From Burhinus oedicnemus (taxonomy: Eukaryota; Chordata; Aves; Charadriiformes; Burhinidae), in contig VFFE01007186.1 of assembly GCA_008921705.1 (NCBI GenBank), positions 1,241,122 to 1,305,121 of the forward strand: a stretch of 64,000 nucleotides of DNA. The letters are read 5' to 3'. Every line of letters begins with the position of its first letter. The stretch's first letter is position 1. Below the pieces are notes generated by a model that was not told the origin of the DNA, ran no database searches, and saw nothing but the letters and a program-made list of their open reading frames with translations. Made by a program: the position numbers and the translations under genes. This document shows, in pieces, positions 1-11,935 of this stretch.

Positions 1-840
1 CCTTTAAGTATTTATAAGCATTGATGAGATCCCGTCTGAGACTTCTCTTCTCCAAACTCAAAAGACCCAAGTCCCTCAGCCTTTCCTCAAAAGAAAGATG
101 TTCCAGTCCCCTCATCATCTTTGTAGCCCTCTGCTGTACCCTCTCCAGCACTTCCCTGCCCTTCTTGAACTGGGGAGCCCAGAACTGGACACAGAACTCC
201 AGGTGCGGCCTCACCAGGGCAGAGTAGAGGTGGAGGATAACCTCCCACGACCTGCTTGCCACACACCTCTTGATGCACCCCAGGATGCCATTGGCCTTCT
301 TGGCCACAAGGGCCCATTGCTGGCTCATGGTCATCCTGTTGTCCACCAGGACTCCCAGGTCCCTTTCCACCGAGCTGCTTTCCAGCAGGTCAACCCCTAA
401 CCTGTACTGGTGCATGGGGTTATTCCTCCCCGAGTGCAGTACCCTACACTTGCTTTTGTTGAACTTCATTAGATTCCTCTCTGCCCAACTCTCCAGCCTG
501 TCCAGGTCATGCTGAATGTCAGCACAGCCTTCCGGTGTGTCAGCCACCCCTCCCAGTTTTGTGTCATCAGCAAACTTGCTGACAGTACACTCTATCCCTT
601 CATCCAGGTCATTGATAAATATGTTGAACAGGACTGGACCCAGTACTGACCCCTGGGGAACACCACTTGTTACAGACCTCCAACTGGACTCTGTGCCACT
701 AATCAGAACCCTCTGAGCTCTATCTGCCAGCCACCCCTCCCCATTTTCAATCCACACGCCATCATAGAAGGCTATTAGATTAGTCAGACATGACTTCTCC
801 TTGGTGAGTTCATGTTGACTATTTCTGATAATCTTCTTTT
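1..840 (-). mobile_element. CR1 non-LTR retrotransposon, truncated by window edge
   Basis: The minus strand encodes the C-terminal part of a CR1 reverse transcriptase. Recognisable pieces in order are the KSCLTNL block (about 778-800), the SGVPQGS motif (about 650-667), the FADD catalytic box (about 557-576), the LVRPHLE segment and the GLFSLEKR segment near the left edge. The 3' UTR and terminal repeat lie outside the window to the left. Homology stops near 840, where unique AT-rich DNA begins, so the copy is 5'-truncated as most CR1 copies are. The sequence differs from the 22 kb and 46 kb copies, suggesting another CR1 subfamily, which I do not name. The right boundary is accurate to roughly 20 bases. 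Confidence 0.96.
2..840 (-). pseudogene. CR1 ORF2 reverse transcriptase, open frame lacking motif A block
   Basis: I read the minus-strand frame codon by codon and found no stop from about position 940 to the left edge, more than 310 codons, of which about 280 are CR1. It carries reverse-transcriptase motif B (SGVPQGS) and an intact FADD box. Between the FYDG residues (about 762-773) and the WLADRAQRV segment (about 707-733) only some 7 codons remain. The 46 kb copy has about 48 codons there, including the [12 protein letters not shown] motif A with a catalytic aspartate. The deletion of about 41 codons keeps the frame, so the protein looks intact but cannot be an active polymerase. The endonuclease domain is absent because of 5' truncation. 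This is a dead fragment, not a cellular gene. Confidence 0.9.
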
Positions 841-2063
841 TCAGTAAAGTGCCATGATTTTCTTGATAACAAAAAGTGTTTAGTATTGTTTTTTTATATA
901 TTTTACAACAATTGTATAACAAAAAAGAAGGAATAAATATTTAATTTTAGTCGATTCCTTACTTGTGGAACTTAGATCCTCAAGATAAACTGGGTTTCAT
1001 GTTCAGATTCTTAATGAAACTCTTTGAGTTTCTTTGATTTTTTTGTTTGTGAAGATTGATATATATATAATGGAGTAAAAGTAATCATGGATGAATATTT
1101 GACATCTGGTGTTCAAAACAGGATTTTTTTTGCATGATACAAGTTATTGGTATTTTAAATTCAATATTTATAGTCTCTAAATGTATTCCATGCTGCAAAT
1201 AGCTAGAGAAGTGATAATCCAATGATTTAGGCCTTAATATAAGTTATTTCTATTCTGCAAAGGCCATCTTGTGACAATTTGGCTAATTCAGTTAGGCCAG
1301 GGAAACAACAGCATTTTTGTGCTTAACTAGGTATTCAAAGTCCAAGTTCTGCGTGCAATGTGTGGGGAGAGTTTGGCACATAGAAACGTTGGTCAGAAGA
1401 GCAAAAGCAATGTGCGTGAGGGATGCACAAGTTTAGCAAAAGCACAAACTATAAAGGCATGTTTGAAATCCCATTTTTTTTTCCTGTAATTAACTGCAGA
1501 TTGCAATCCTGAGTGACGTGGCCCTGTGAGGTTTGGATCACAGCTATAAACCAAATAATTACCTTGGGTGTAGACATTTAACTTATTCATTCTTTTCAAA
1601 ACAAGTGTTTCCAGCTATATTTAACAAGACATCACTTTGAGCTTTGTGGGATCAAACTGATGTTGCCACATAAATATCAGAGGGGAATAAAGCTGCGGTG
1701 ACCTAGAGGAAGCACCAGTTGTACCAATATGGAGAAAGAAATGAGATTCATGGGTCAAGGAGAGGAAGCAATCAGATATGTGATTCCATAACTGAGTGTC
1801 ATGGACATCCAGACCCCTAAAGCCTGCGTCGAACTGCCATGGAGAAAAACACAGAAACTTTGTTATGAGCAAGAATTGGAAAGGAAGCTTCCATCACTCA
1901 CATGAGCTCTTTCATGATATGGAGTCAGGCTTCTTCGTGCTCACTACTTTTTGCAACTGCCATGAATCCTGGATTCCTTCTGGTACAGTGGGACATATTT
2001 GGATGAATGGATAGATGTTGAATGATGGGGGGATGCTGAACGATGATATCTACTTTCCATGTC

Positions 2064-2110
2064 TGTTGACCTCAGTGGGAGCTGAGAATGCTCTGGTAAC
2101 TTCAAGTTGG
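2064..2110 (+). repeat. possible fragment of an ancient amniote interspersed repeat
   Basis: The phrase GACCTCAGTGGGAGCTGAGA followed by ATGCTC resembles the 'TTGACTTCAGTGGGAG...GTGCTCAGC' core of an old repeat that is common in turtle, crocodile and bird DNA. The match is short and from memory, so the family is not named. It could be chance. Confidence 0.25.
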
Positions 2111-3403
2111 GAGGACTAAATGATTAGGTTGCAAAAAAGATCATATTTGCTCCTTTACAAGGACCCTGTGCACTGAAATTTAGTCTTACATCTTGTATGT
2201 GTTCTGCTATAGGTATAATTGAATTTGCCATCTTCCCCCACAGACTTAAAAGTCATTTTGAAAAACTGCTTGAGGTTTTGAGTGGCAGACCTTTATCAAT
2301 AATACTGCATTCTGAAAATGGTATAAGGGTGCTAGATCAAAGTAATTCAAAACAACTAAAATGGAAAACAGTGCAATTTATTTTTGTATAGTTTCCTTTA
2401 AATGCTATATTAAACAATGATTTATAAAAAAGCACTAAAAAATAAGAATTGTCATTCTTTGCAGATTTAATTTTAGGATTTTTTATTTTAATGTTCTCAT
2501 TAAATTAATTGCATGCTAATTAATCATTGTAATAAAAAAAAAAGAGAGAAAAATTTTCTATTAGTTCATTTTTTTCTGCATTCTGCAGCTCACATTAATA
2601 CTACAGTCCAAAGAGAATAATTCTAGCTAGTTTAATGAATAATCTGAAAGGGAATGATTTATCTACATGAACCACACACATAGCTAAAACTCCTCCTGTG
2701 CCAGACTTTAAACTTACATTGTCTTTGCTTTGTTCTTTAGGCACACACATGCACACACTCAAATATTTTCACACAATAAAAAGAAAGTTACAAGACAGCT
2801 CCTTGGAGAGTTGGTCATTGTATGCTGTAGTGGATTAAGAATACTCAATTCCCAGTTCTTTGGAGAAGTATTTCTCAACCTAGGAGTGTAGCCTCCTGGG
2901 GAGGATTGCAAGCAAACCCCTTAAAAAAAAAAGATCTTTCTCTTCTTTTCACTTTGTTTTCAGTTGAAACTCAGCAAAGGCTAAGTCATAAAGGCTCACC
3001 ATGAGAAGAACATGATGAAGAAAACAAGGAAAAAAATAAACCAAAGCAAAATGACAGACAGAGCTGGCTACTTTGTGCCTTGTAATGTATAATATCAAAC
3101 TGTGTTTTGAGTTTATTTTGCCATGTCACCCTCTATAGAAGCTCAGGGACTGATTGTTAATTTCCTCTACTTAGAGGTGGAGTTAACTAAGTAAGTTTAA
3201 AGTATCCTATTGTAAAATCAAAAAAGTGTGTATCCTTAGCATTATATTATTTGTCATACATTTAAACATAAAGGTGTATTTATTTTTCTAAAATAATTAT
3301 AACATCAGACAAACACAGGATTAAGCCCTGCTGATTCCTACTTTAGCTGATAGTGTGTATTCACTTAAAAATTCCATTTAAACAAACTTATTCCACTTTG
3401 TAT

Positions 3404-3419
3404 AACCTACCGGTAGGTT
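3404..3419. other. 16-base perfect palindrome AACCTACCGGTAGGTT
   Basis: The sequence equals its own reverse complement over 16 bases with no spacer, centred on CCGG, and pairing fails just outside. It could be a dimeric transcription-factor site or chance. Nothing nearby supports a function. Confidence 0.5.
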
Positions 3420-5836
3420 TATGCCTAAAAGGCCACATTTGAACAGAGCAGAAAATGGCACTATGGAGGTTTACATGCCTATAGGTTAAAAGTTTACTGA
3501 GTGATGCAAAGTCAAGCTTTCAGACCACTGCGATGTGGAGTTTCACTGCATGATTGTATTATTATTTTCCCTCACAGAGCAACACTGCTTTCCACATAAG
3601 CTACACATTGTTTGATCTCGTTTGTGAAAACATGCATGCCACTAATCCTAGGAGATACATTACAAAACAGAAAAATATATATTACCTGCAGTAACAAATG
3701 TTGAATAAGTAGACAATATCAAGTTATCTTATAATTCATGAACAATCTTTACCTTCAATGATACCCATGGTGTAAGGATGGTGTACACTTACACTAGAAA
3801 ATGAACACGTGAACAGCAACCTTAACATAAGTGTTTGGCGCCAGATATATAGCCATCTACATGAAAGGGTAAAAAAAAAAACCAAAAAAAAAACCAAACC
3901 AACCCAAAGAGGGAGTAATTTAATATTTAGGGAGGCACCTGACATTCCATAAAATGCTATGTACTTAACTCTCCTCTGCTTAACACTATAGTCTGGCTTC
4001 CTATCTGAAAATCCTAAATGAAGAGACCCACAATCACCAATGGTTCTTCTCCCATTCTATCTACTACAGTTTCCTTGTCTGTAATAGACTTCTGGTTTAG
4101 TTTTGGAAGGACTGGATGTCAAAGTGATTTTGCTGATCACCTTTAAGATATTTTTTATGTGAACATTCATTTTTTTCATTCTCATCTTAATCACATTTCC
4201 ATTAAAACGTGTAAGAACAGCTACAAATGCAACTGACCTACAGTCCTTTGTGCAGCCCTCTGAAAAGCTGTGTTGATGGAAATACATTGTAAAATCTGCA
4301 AACGTCAGTCAAATAAAAGATATAACTAGCCTTGATTACTGCTTGTGTGGAATCAATTTCTTTTTCTTCCTGAATAGTCCCTGTATTTATATATAGTTTG
4401 TCTAGTGAGAAAGCATCTAAAAATAATAAACCCCAGAAATACTGATGGTTTCCTTATTAGTTTTGTACATTTATATTCATATACATGCTTGTTCTGAAGT
4501 CATGATCTTGGAAATAAAATTTTCATGACCTAAAGGAGACAGAAACTTATTGTAACACTTCCTCGGATTATATTTCAATAGGTGTAAACACTACTCTAAA
4601 TTTTCATTTAACAATATGGTTCCAGTCACATTTGTATCCAAACACTTGCACCAGGATATGCTGAACCTTTAATTTCCCTCAGAGTTAGCACCCTAAAAAC
4701 AATATTGACAGATTTTTTAAAAACTAACTGTAATAATATATTCCTGTCTCCTCCTCCTCTTTTTTAAAAAAAAAAAAAAAAGTCTTCCAGATGGAGGATG
4801 TATGGCCTGGAACAGGAAATTGCTTTCTTGGTGACCTCCTCTAGGAAGACATAATGCCTCACAGGTATCCTTAAAATTATACAGTTTGACAGATTAATAA
4901 GCAAGTTTTTAAGTGGGTAATAGATAGATTTAGGCAGAGGCTAGAGAATGTACCTAAACGAAAGCTGGTTGTGTGCAGGAAGGGAGGGGATAGATAACAT
5001 TTTCTTATAACCTGAGACTGGAAATCCTTTTCATGTAAAAATATCAGAAGAATATGATGAACTTGGAAGAAATGCAAAGGAAATTAAATTTACATGAAAA
5101 ACTACAAGACTCTCCAGTTGGATACTGGCAGAAATGTCACTGGTAAGCCATATGCCATTCGGTGGGAGCTTTCCCTCCAGGAAAACAAAGACCTTAATGT
5201 ATTTAATGATATTAGGCTGTGATAGAATGTAGCTATGGAAAACCAGATGAATTCAAAACTGTATTTCCAATACGGCAGGAAAATATTGATGCTGTTAGAC
5301 AACATATTCATAATACCTCATCTGGAAGGTTGTGCATAAGTGATCATGCATCTTAAGACAAGACTTACTCTGGCTTTGACAGAAAGGCAGGTTAGGAGCA
5401 TGATCAGGGGTGTGGTCACAGCAACTGTAACGAAATACTGTCAAGTAATGTGCATTTTAGGCAGAACTGTATAAAGACAGGACATCATTAGGAAATCGTT
5501 GGCCTAACTGTTTGCTGGATCTTGGAGTATTAAGAAGCAACAACAACTGATCAGGTGTTTGGATCAGTAGTACAGGTCACAAGAAAAATCTCTGCTTCCA
5601 CATGTGTAATCAGAAAAAGAACAAAACATAAACTTCTGTGAATAACTCCGTGTACCAATTCCATACATGTGTTTCAAGGAGGATGAAATTAAGGTGCTAA
5701 ATAAAAAGTTGCCTAAAGATTCTAATGTCGTGTTCCCATTCAGCTGAACCATGTTTGACCATTTATTTTAGATATCTGCGTATAGAATATTTTGGCAGAC
5801 AGGTACATGTTTTTCTATTCTTTTTACCTAATTTTT

Positions 5837-6189
5837 AAAAATTATTTTCTTTGGCTTCCAGCCTTAATGAGTTGTTCATATTTTTCCCTAGTCTTTGTAC
5901 TTTTATAAATAGAATCAATATATTCTCTTTTTTCCACATCACTGTACTCTACTTTCAATTTGGACCTCTCTTTCAGATCCTTTCTTTAAATTTTCTGTAT
6001 TTTTGCCTGTACTTGATCTGTATTTTGTATGTGTTTTGTCTGTATTTCCTCACTCTGCATCTTTGTTATCATCATTATATTTTTTGCCAGGTCAATAGCT
6101 GGTTCAGCTTCTATGGCTGCCCTCCCTGTCTTACAGATCTCATAGAAAGCGAACTGAATTTCAGTTCCAAGCATTCTTGTATTTTCCCA
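5837..6189 (-). pseudogene. possible decayed coding segment, coiled-coil-like
   Basis: On the minus strand one frame is open from about 6189 to 5986, is broken by a single TAA at 5986-5988, and continues in the same frame to a stop near 5839: about 110 codons with one internal stop. The predicted product is strongly charged and helical in character. It includes the pieces GRAAIEAEPAIDLAKN and DLKERSKLKVEYSDVEKRE, and it ends KYEQLIKAGSQRK. That looks more like a real coiled-coil protein than the F/L/Y-rich antisense reading. I do not recognise the family. A faint resemblance to the helical inter-SH2 region of PI3-kinase regulatory subunits was considered but is not strong enough to call. It may be a retrocopy remnant or chance in A-rich DNA. 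Confidence 0.25.
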
Positions 6190-6505
6190 TGGCTTCTACA
6201 GCAGGCATGTGCCTAAATTTGTGCTTGCAGAGTTACATGCACTTAAAAATAAGCAAACAAATGTCTTCCATTAGATATATGACAGCTCAATTAACAGGCA
6301 ATTATTCAGATTGTACTTTATTTTTATTCTTAGAAGGAATCAACATCACAATGAAATTATATATCACCCTTCAAGTGAACATAGACTGTCTGCCAAATCT
6401 GCCTTACATAAAGATAATGCCTAGAACTCCATCTATCATTTTTCAGCTTTCAATGGTTTTAGTATTTGCATTAACAATAGTGGCTGCTTTTGTGAAGGCT
6501 CAGTT

Positions 6506-6757
6506 TCAATTTTGAGCTCTTTTCACTGAGCTTTTCAAGCCTTTAAACCGGCTGGACTCAAAATTATCTCTGGAAAAACTAAGATGCTTCCTGTGTTCAG
6601 GAACAATCTTCTGGTATAGGCAATCTATGACTTGTAGTGCTTTTTGGCTTATTTTGCTGACTTTCTCTTTAGGGTTGTTTTTGTTTACACAAGAGTGAAA
6701 ATCCTTCTTGACTGCATGAGTTCTGAAGTATTTCCATAAAATTCACCACCTAACAAA
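6506..6757 (-). pseudogene. possible upstream part of the same decayed coding segment
   Basis: A minus-strand frame is open for about 80 codons from about 6757 to a TGA at 6506-6508. Its predicted residues include KYFRTHAVKKDFHSC and LYQKIVPEHRKHL and lack the simple K/N/I repeats of random AT-rich frames. About 300 bases of stop-containing sequence and a frame change separate it from the block at 5.84-6.19 kb. Together they could be one old processed pseudogene on the minus strand. No family is recognised, and open frames this long also arise by chance here, so this is a lead only. Confidence 0.2.
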
Positions 6758-6760
6758 TAA

Positions 6761-9700
6761 AATACACCAACAAACAAACTTGAGAAATGCAGTCTCTTCC
6801 TGCAAGGAGCTTAGGAGAGAAAGATGGATCTTAAAGGTTATTATCCTTTCGGCCACAGATTCACAAAACATAAATGTTCACCTCCCACCATACAGAGGCC
6901 CCATAATTGAGCAAAAATGGGAAAATAATATTTAGAGGCTGCTTTTAAATGATAGTCCAAGTAGGAGAGGGTTTTTGTGCAAATTATGAAGAAAACAGCT
7001 TATGTGCCTGCAGCTGCATGCTCTAAACCCATTCCTGGTTTGGAAAAGCCTGATGCTATTTCTTGTTCACTGGCACAAATGGGGTCTATTGTATTTCAAT
7101 GCAGTCTTGAAATATATTTGGTGGAAATATAATCTTTAAAGAAATTTTGATCATAAATGCAAGCACTGATCTGCTTCTGATCTGCACTAATGCAGCAAGG
7201 GAATTATTCAACTAGATACCTTCCTGCTTTTAATATTGTAATAGCTTTTGTAACTTCCCATCACAAAATGCATGCTTAAGTCCACAAATTAATGCATCCG
7301 GTCTTGTTCATAGCCTTTAAATGATTGGGAGAATGGCTTGTAACACTATTACTAACATTTTTCTATTTTATTACTGGGCATTGTAGGATCTTTGTGACTT
7401 TCACCTCAGTTGACAGATTGCAGGCACTCTCTAAGAATTTTAATGTCTACTTATTTATTTATTTTATTTATATTGCTACCAAAAAGAAAGACTTATTCCA
7501 GAGAGTTACTTTATTTGTCAGATCTTGCACTTTTCAGACTTGTGCCACTGAGACACTTCTATGCTGTGTCCCCCTGAGTACGTCAAACTGAGCACGTGGA
7601 TAATTTGGTGTGTAAGAGCCATGAGTGCATATGACAAAATTCATGGTTATAAGATTTTTCTGTTTAAAAAAGACTTGATTCTTGGAAGCTGATGGGATAT
7701 TCCCTGTACAGCGTCAGGTTTAAAGCTATCAGTCTCCTTAAAATGTTTTGTTCTGTTAGGTTGAAAAAACTTATATTGAAGTTATTCATTATATTAGTCA
7801 GTTGGAAATGTATAAGAAAATCCCAAATAAAACTTGGCAGATGGTGAGGAAATCATCTTCTGAGAACTTACTAACTTATCTACAGTTCAGAATGAAGAAC
7901 TGTTTTTTGACACCCCACTAATGCCAACAAAAGCAGTGCAGTAGCCTCTGACTGGCACTGAAATTTCTTAATTACCTCCACGTCTTTGAGTTACTCTGAG
8001 GAAGAGCACAGCTTGTCCTAACATACTGTATTGCTTTCTTGTATGCAGCCTAGTTCTGCATTGTACCAGTTTATTGAGATATAGCTCAGGGTCCTGACAT
8101 AATGTACACAACTATATGATGGTGCACTCAGAACTTTAATCTCAGAAATCCTTCTGTGTACGTTTAAAAATGAATAAGGCCATAACAGTAGAATCTTCCA
8201 AAAGGTTCATTTAAAAGACAGATCAGTAGCTCTTTCACACAGCGTTTTGTCACTGGAAGACAAGCTGTGGTGAACGTTAATTTTGCAACCCAAAAAAGTG
8301 CAGGCTGCACATTAAAATGTCACAGAAGGACCTGTATTTTGCATAGAATTTCAATATATTTTGCTCTTACCTTTCCCATGCTATAACCATCAGTCTGATA
8401 TCAGTATGCTTCAAATTAGCTGGTATTTAAAATACACGCTTCTAGATTAGAGATCTAAATGGTCTTTTAGGTGGTTTCCAGGGAGGTTATAAACTCTCAG
8501 GTGTTAAGAAAATTTACAACTGGAGCCTCAACAAAGACAGAAATGGAAGAAATGAAAAGTTGAGGGTAAGGGTGAGGCAACAACGGGAATAGAAAAAATA
8601 CAAAAAGAAGAAAAAGACTGATTGGAAAGGAGAAAAGAAGAACCAAAAAAGCAAAAGGATACTTGGGCTATAAGAACAGAAAAACATGCAGTAAGCAGAT
8701 GGTGAGAATGAAGTGAGAACTAAGGCAACAAAAGAAAACTCTAAAAGTGAGGAGTGGGAAGGAAAAATAGTATGAAACTAAGTGGTAAGCAACAGGAGAG
8801 AAATAAGTTAAGGGTAAAAACTTGGCATTCCAGAAGAGGACACTGACAGAGTAAAAATGAAATTAAAAAAAGTCTTCTGGGAATTAAGCCCAATTTCCAG
8901 AGAGGTGTTTAATGGGGACTGTCTGTTTAGATCTTCTTAAGTATTTTCGAAAATCACCTCCATTCTATTTCATTCGTGTTTTGGAATAACTAAATCTTTC
9001 TCATATTTAATTGGTAAATGGTTCCTAATGCTAAGTATGGCATTTTAATTTCCTCTCAAATATATCATATTTCGTCAGCCCTCTAATGGGACACATTTAC
9101 CACATCAACACCACACAAGAAAGGCAAAGCGAGTGATGGTAGAAATTTTCCAATGCCTTCCCATCGAATTAAATCCTCTAATTTGAATAGCAATTTTTGG
9201 GGGAAAATAGAAGCAAAGGTATAGCTCATCACAGAGCAAGCCACTTTGCCAGTAATAGAGTGGAGCACTTTAGAGGGTGAAGACAAACAAGAAAATAATT
9301 GCGTGACTCTGTCCTCAAATATACTGACATTTAAATGATACAATCTATGAGAGCCTTGCCTGTGGACTTTTTAGGAGTGAATTCTGTTCAGTTTATGGTT
9401 TCCAAAAGAGAGGATGAAGACTGCTGTTTTGACAGGGCTTTGTGACCCCTTAACAACAGCTGTCCATATAATGCTCGGACACCACTGAGTTCTTAACTTA
9501 AAAATAAAGTCCTGAGACCACTTTGTGAGGGCTGAGCTCATTAGCTTGCCACAAAAGGAATCAGTATCAAATTTCTGAAAGCGTTTCATCTTAATCCATT
9601 TACAACTGAAGGTAGAGTCTCCCTACCATTGGTTGGAAACTGTAGAGATAAGTATTATTTGTTAAACATCAATCTAGTGCATGATTAATCCCCCTGACTT

Positions 9701-9977
9701 CAGCAGGATTCAATTAAGATCATGAAAGTGTCAAGATGCTTTTCTACACTTGTTTGAGTAACATACACATCAGTAAGAGAACAATAATTTAAAATCCATT
9801 GCTATCAGATATTCTTTTTCATCATACAAAGGAGAACAGTTTCATGTTCAGGGAGAACACAAGCAAGAAAAATCCTGAACCTGTTGCTTTTGGGGGCTGA
9901 GCACTAAGATAAATGGTGGTAAGGTGCCTCAGTCTTTCACTGCATAATGTAAAGTACACGTGTCATCTAATTATTCT
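6761..9977. other. unique AT-rich sequence with purine-rich tract
   Basis: No gene or RNA was recognised. From about 8526 to 8880 the plus strand is strongly A/G-rich with GAAAAG and GAGGA runs, which is simple purine sequence and not coding. A short phrase near 9691-9712 (CTGACTTCAGCAGGATTCA) may be another scrap of an ancient amniote repeat. Confidence 0.55.
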
Positions 9978-10115
9978 CCAGCCTAGTGATTAAGGAATTA
10001 TCTAAAGCTGCTGCAGATGTGAGTTTGAATCTCCTCAGGCTCAAGAGAAAACTGAACATTGGCCTCCCACTTTTTTGGTAATTACCATGTCATTCTAAAA
10101 GTACACTTCCCACAC
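9978..10115 (+). repeat. probable old tRNA-derived SINE (MIR-like)
   Basis: The layout is that of a tRNA-headed SINE. An A-box-like TAGTGATTAAGG lies at 9984-9995 and a B-box-like GAGTTTGAATC at 10021-10031, at tRNA-like spacing. A downstream phrase, ACTGAACATTGGCCTCCCAC (10051-10070), matches my memory of the 'gaacctgggtctcccac' body of ancient amniote SINEs. The copy is diverged, with no clear target-site duplication. The family name needs a repeat library, and a degenerate tRNA pseudogene is the alternative. Confidence 0.42.
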
Positions 10116-11880
10116 CACCTACATCCCTTCCTGCATTCTCCCCCGCCTCCAATCCACTGTGTTCCTCATAGATTTCCAGCTTTAGAGGAGTTCTCCAGCT
10201 CAAGAACATGAAGAGGCTGCTAAACAGATCCTCAAATCTTTGGAGAAAGAGTGCTTCAGGATACCCTTGTTACTAGCATTTTCTATGTGGCCCTTCCCCA
10301 GTGCTGCATTCCTTGAAACATCCTTTGCCAGCATCTCCTTCTCTAAATACACTGTATTTTTTGGATGGAGTTAATCTAGATAGCTCTGCATCCCATTTTT
10401 AAAGGGGTGCCTGCCTGCATCCGTGACATGGGTACCCAAACTCATGCACACATTCCCTTTGCCACTCAGTTTCCCTTCGTTCCCACTGTTCTGATTCCAG
10501 ATTCAGGGGCCTGATTCCTGCCCTTTCCAATGAATAAGAAACTGTCTCAGCAAAGTAAATTTCACTGCCACAGCCTGACCCTAACAATTAGGTGGTGCAG
10601 CTGTATGTGAGAGAACAAAGTTCCTTTTGCAAACCTAGGATTTATGGCTGAAAGGATTCGGGATCAGAAACAATACTTTTCACAAAATTGGAATGTAATT
10701 GCATTCAACTACTGTACTGGTAGTTCTATACGATTGTCAATGTAATTGTCCAAAATCCAGGTTTCTCTTGAGGTTATAATTATACCCTACGTATTTGTTT
10801 CAGTAACTTCTAATTGCTTTTTACTTAAACTCTGTCTCCTATTCTCTCCAGCACTGAAATTAATATTTCTCCATTACCTCTTCAGTCCTGTCCATGTTCA
10901 CTATCTCTTTCTCTGTACTCTTATCCTTAGGTTACTCTTTTCCCTCTTCCCACTCCTCCCCACCCTCCACAGCCCAGATTTGGTATTGACACTTCAGTCC
11001 CTTTCCAGGAATCATCGCCTTTGGCTACTCTTCTAAGTCTTTGCTCATCTCCCCCTGGAGAAAAGGAGTAGGATAGGGCTTAAGCTTAATAGCTGGCAGG
11101 AAAAGGAGTATAGATATTGCATATCTTTCTTTCAGCTGATGACTGGAGAGAAAAAGCCAGAGATATCTGCTGAGAGGTGTATAGGCGGAAAGAACATCTG
11201 CTCAATAGCTTGACACTAAGCCTGTGAATAGATTTTCTCTGCAGACTTCTTAGGGTATGCAAGGAAACAAGGGAATCAGTTGAAAGGCAAACTTCTGTCT
11301 GTCACACATCATATGGGTGGGTATAGGAAATCTACTGTCAGGTATTAGCCCTTTTTCATCATCTCTAGAAATTTTCAGAAAAGATGTTGGTTTATGGGAT
11401 TAGGCTTCAACTTCACTTCTTAAGGAACATTTAAATCAGAAAACTGTAAGTAAAAGTCATTAAAGTCTCCTTGTTCCTGAGAAAACATTTAACAGGGTAT
11501 GTTCACCATGTTTATTGAATCTGTGTTACTGACATGTCCTACCACTTCTGCTTCACAACACAAAGACTATCTCTTAATTTAAGCAGAGCTATGTCTCCAG
11601 TTTTTGTCCGGGCAATGAGTGTCATTTTTTTCTGGCCTTATATATTCAAACTGACCCAAAGACATTTCAATCGTAGTTCCTGCTTAGAAAGACTTTAGCC
11701 TTTTCTGGTCAGTAAGTCAACTATTCTGACAGAGTTCACTGAAATTTTGTGTAAGATATTCCACAGCTGTTGACTAAAAACCTGACATTTTTGAGCTTTT
11801 ATGCAAAATTATCCAGAGAACAAAGCAAAAACCCTACCACAAACTAGCAATTTGATCATTCTTTTATTCATTTTGTTTTA
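10116..11880. other. unique sequence, no gene seen
   Basis: This is mixed-composition DNA with a pyrimidine-rich patch near 10840-10990. I saw no exons, RNA genes or clear repeats. The short open frames here have no recognisable motifs. Confidence 0.5.
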
Positions 11881-11881
11881 C

Positions 11882-11935
11882 GGAATCACAGAATCATGGA
11901 ATTTTCAGAGTTGGAAGAGACCTCTAGAGATTTTA
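11882..11935 (-). mobile_element. CR1 3' end scrap
   Basis: The plus strand reads GGAATCACAGAATCATGGAA and then TTGGAAGAGACCTCTAGAGA. This is the reverse complement of a CR1 3' terminus: the terminal short direct repeats followed by the conserved 'GGTTGGAAGGGACCTCTAGAG' block. Only about 50 bases survive before unique sequence resumes, so this is a very short 5'-truncated insertion or an eroded copy. Confidence 0.85.

Larger units (their letters stand above)
841..5829. other. AT-rich unique sequence, no gene seen
   Basis: No coding region, RNA gene or young repeat was recognised. Short open frames are scattered on both strands without motifs, splice context or unusual composition. Minor features are a TAAT-rich patch at 2498-2534, a 16-base perfect palindrome at 3404-3419, an A/C-rich tract near 3869-3906 and a poly(A) run at about 4764-4780. 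A short stretch at 2064-2092 looks like an ancient amniote repeat. Confidence 0.6.

Noticed and set aside
98..716. Plus-strand open frames across the left-edge CR1
   Set aside because: They are antisense to the readable minus-strand reverse transcriptase and have no motifs of their own.
5851..6216. 121-codon plus-strand frame, hydrophobic, membrane-protein-like
   Set aside because: The F/L/Y richness comes from T-rich DNA. There is no signal or topology pattern that I trust, and the opposite strand reads more like protein.
10021..10031. Functional tRNA gene at 10 kb
   Set aside because: The A and B boxes are degenerate and no complete cloverleaf or terminator T-run fits. A SINE is the better reading.
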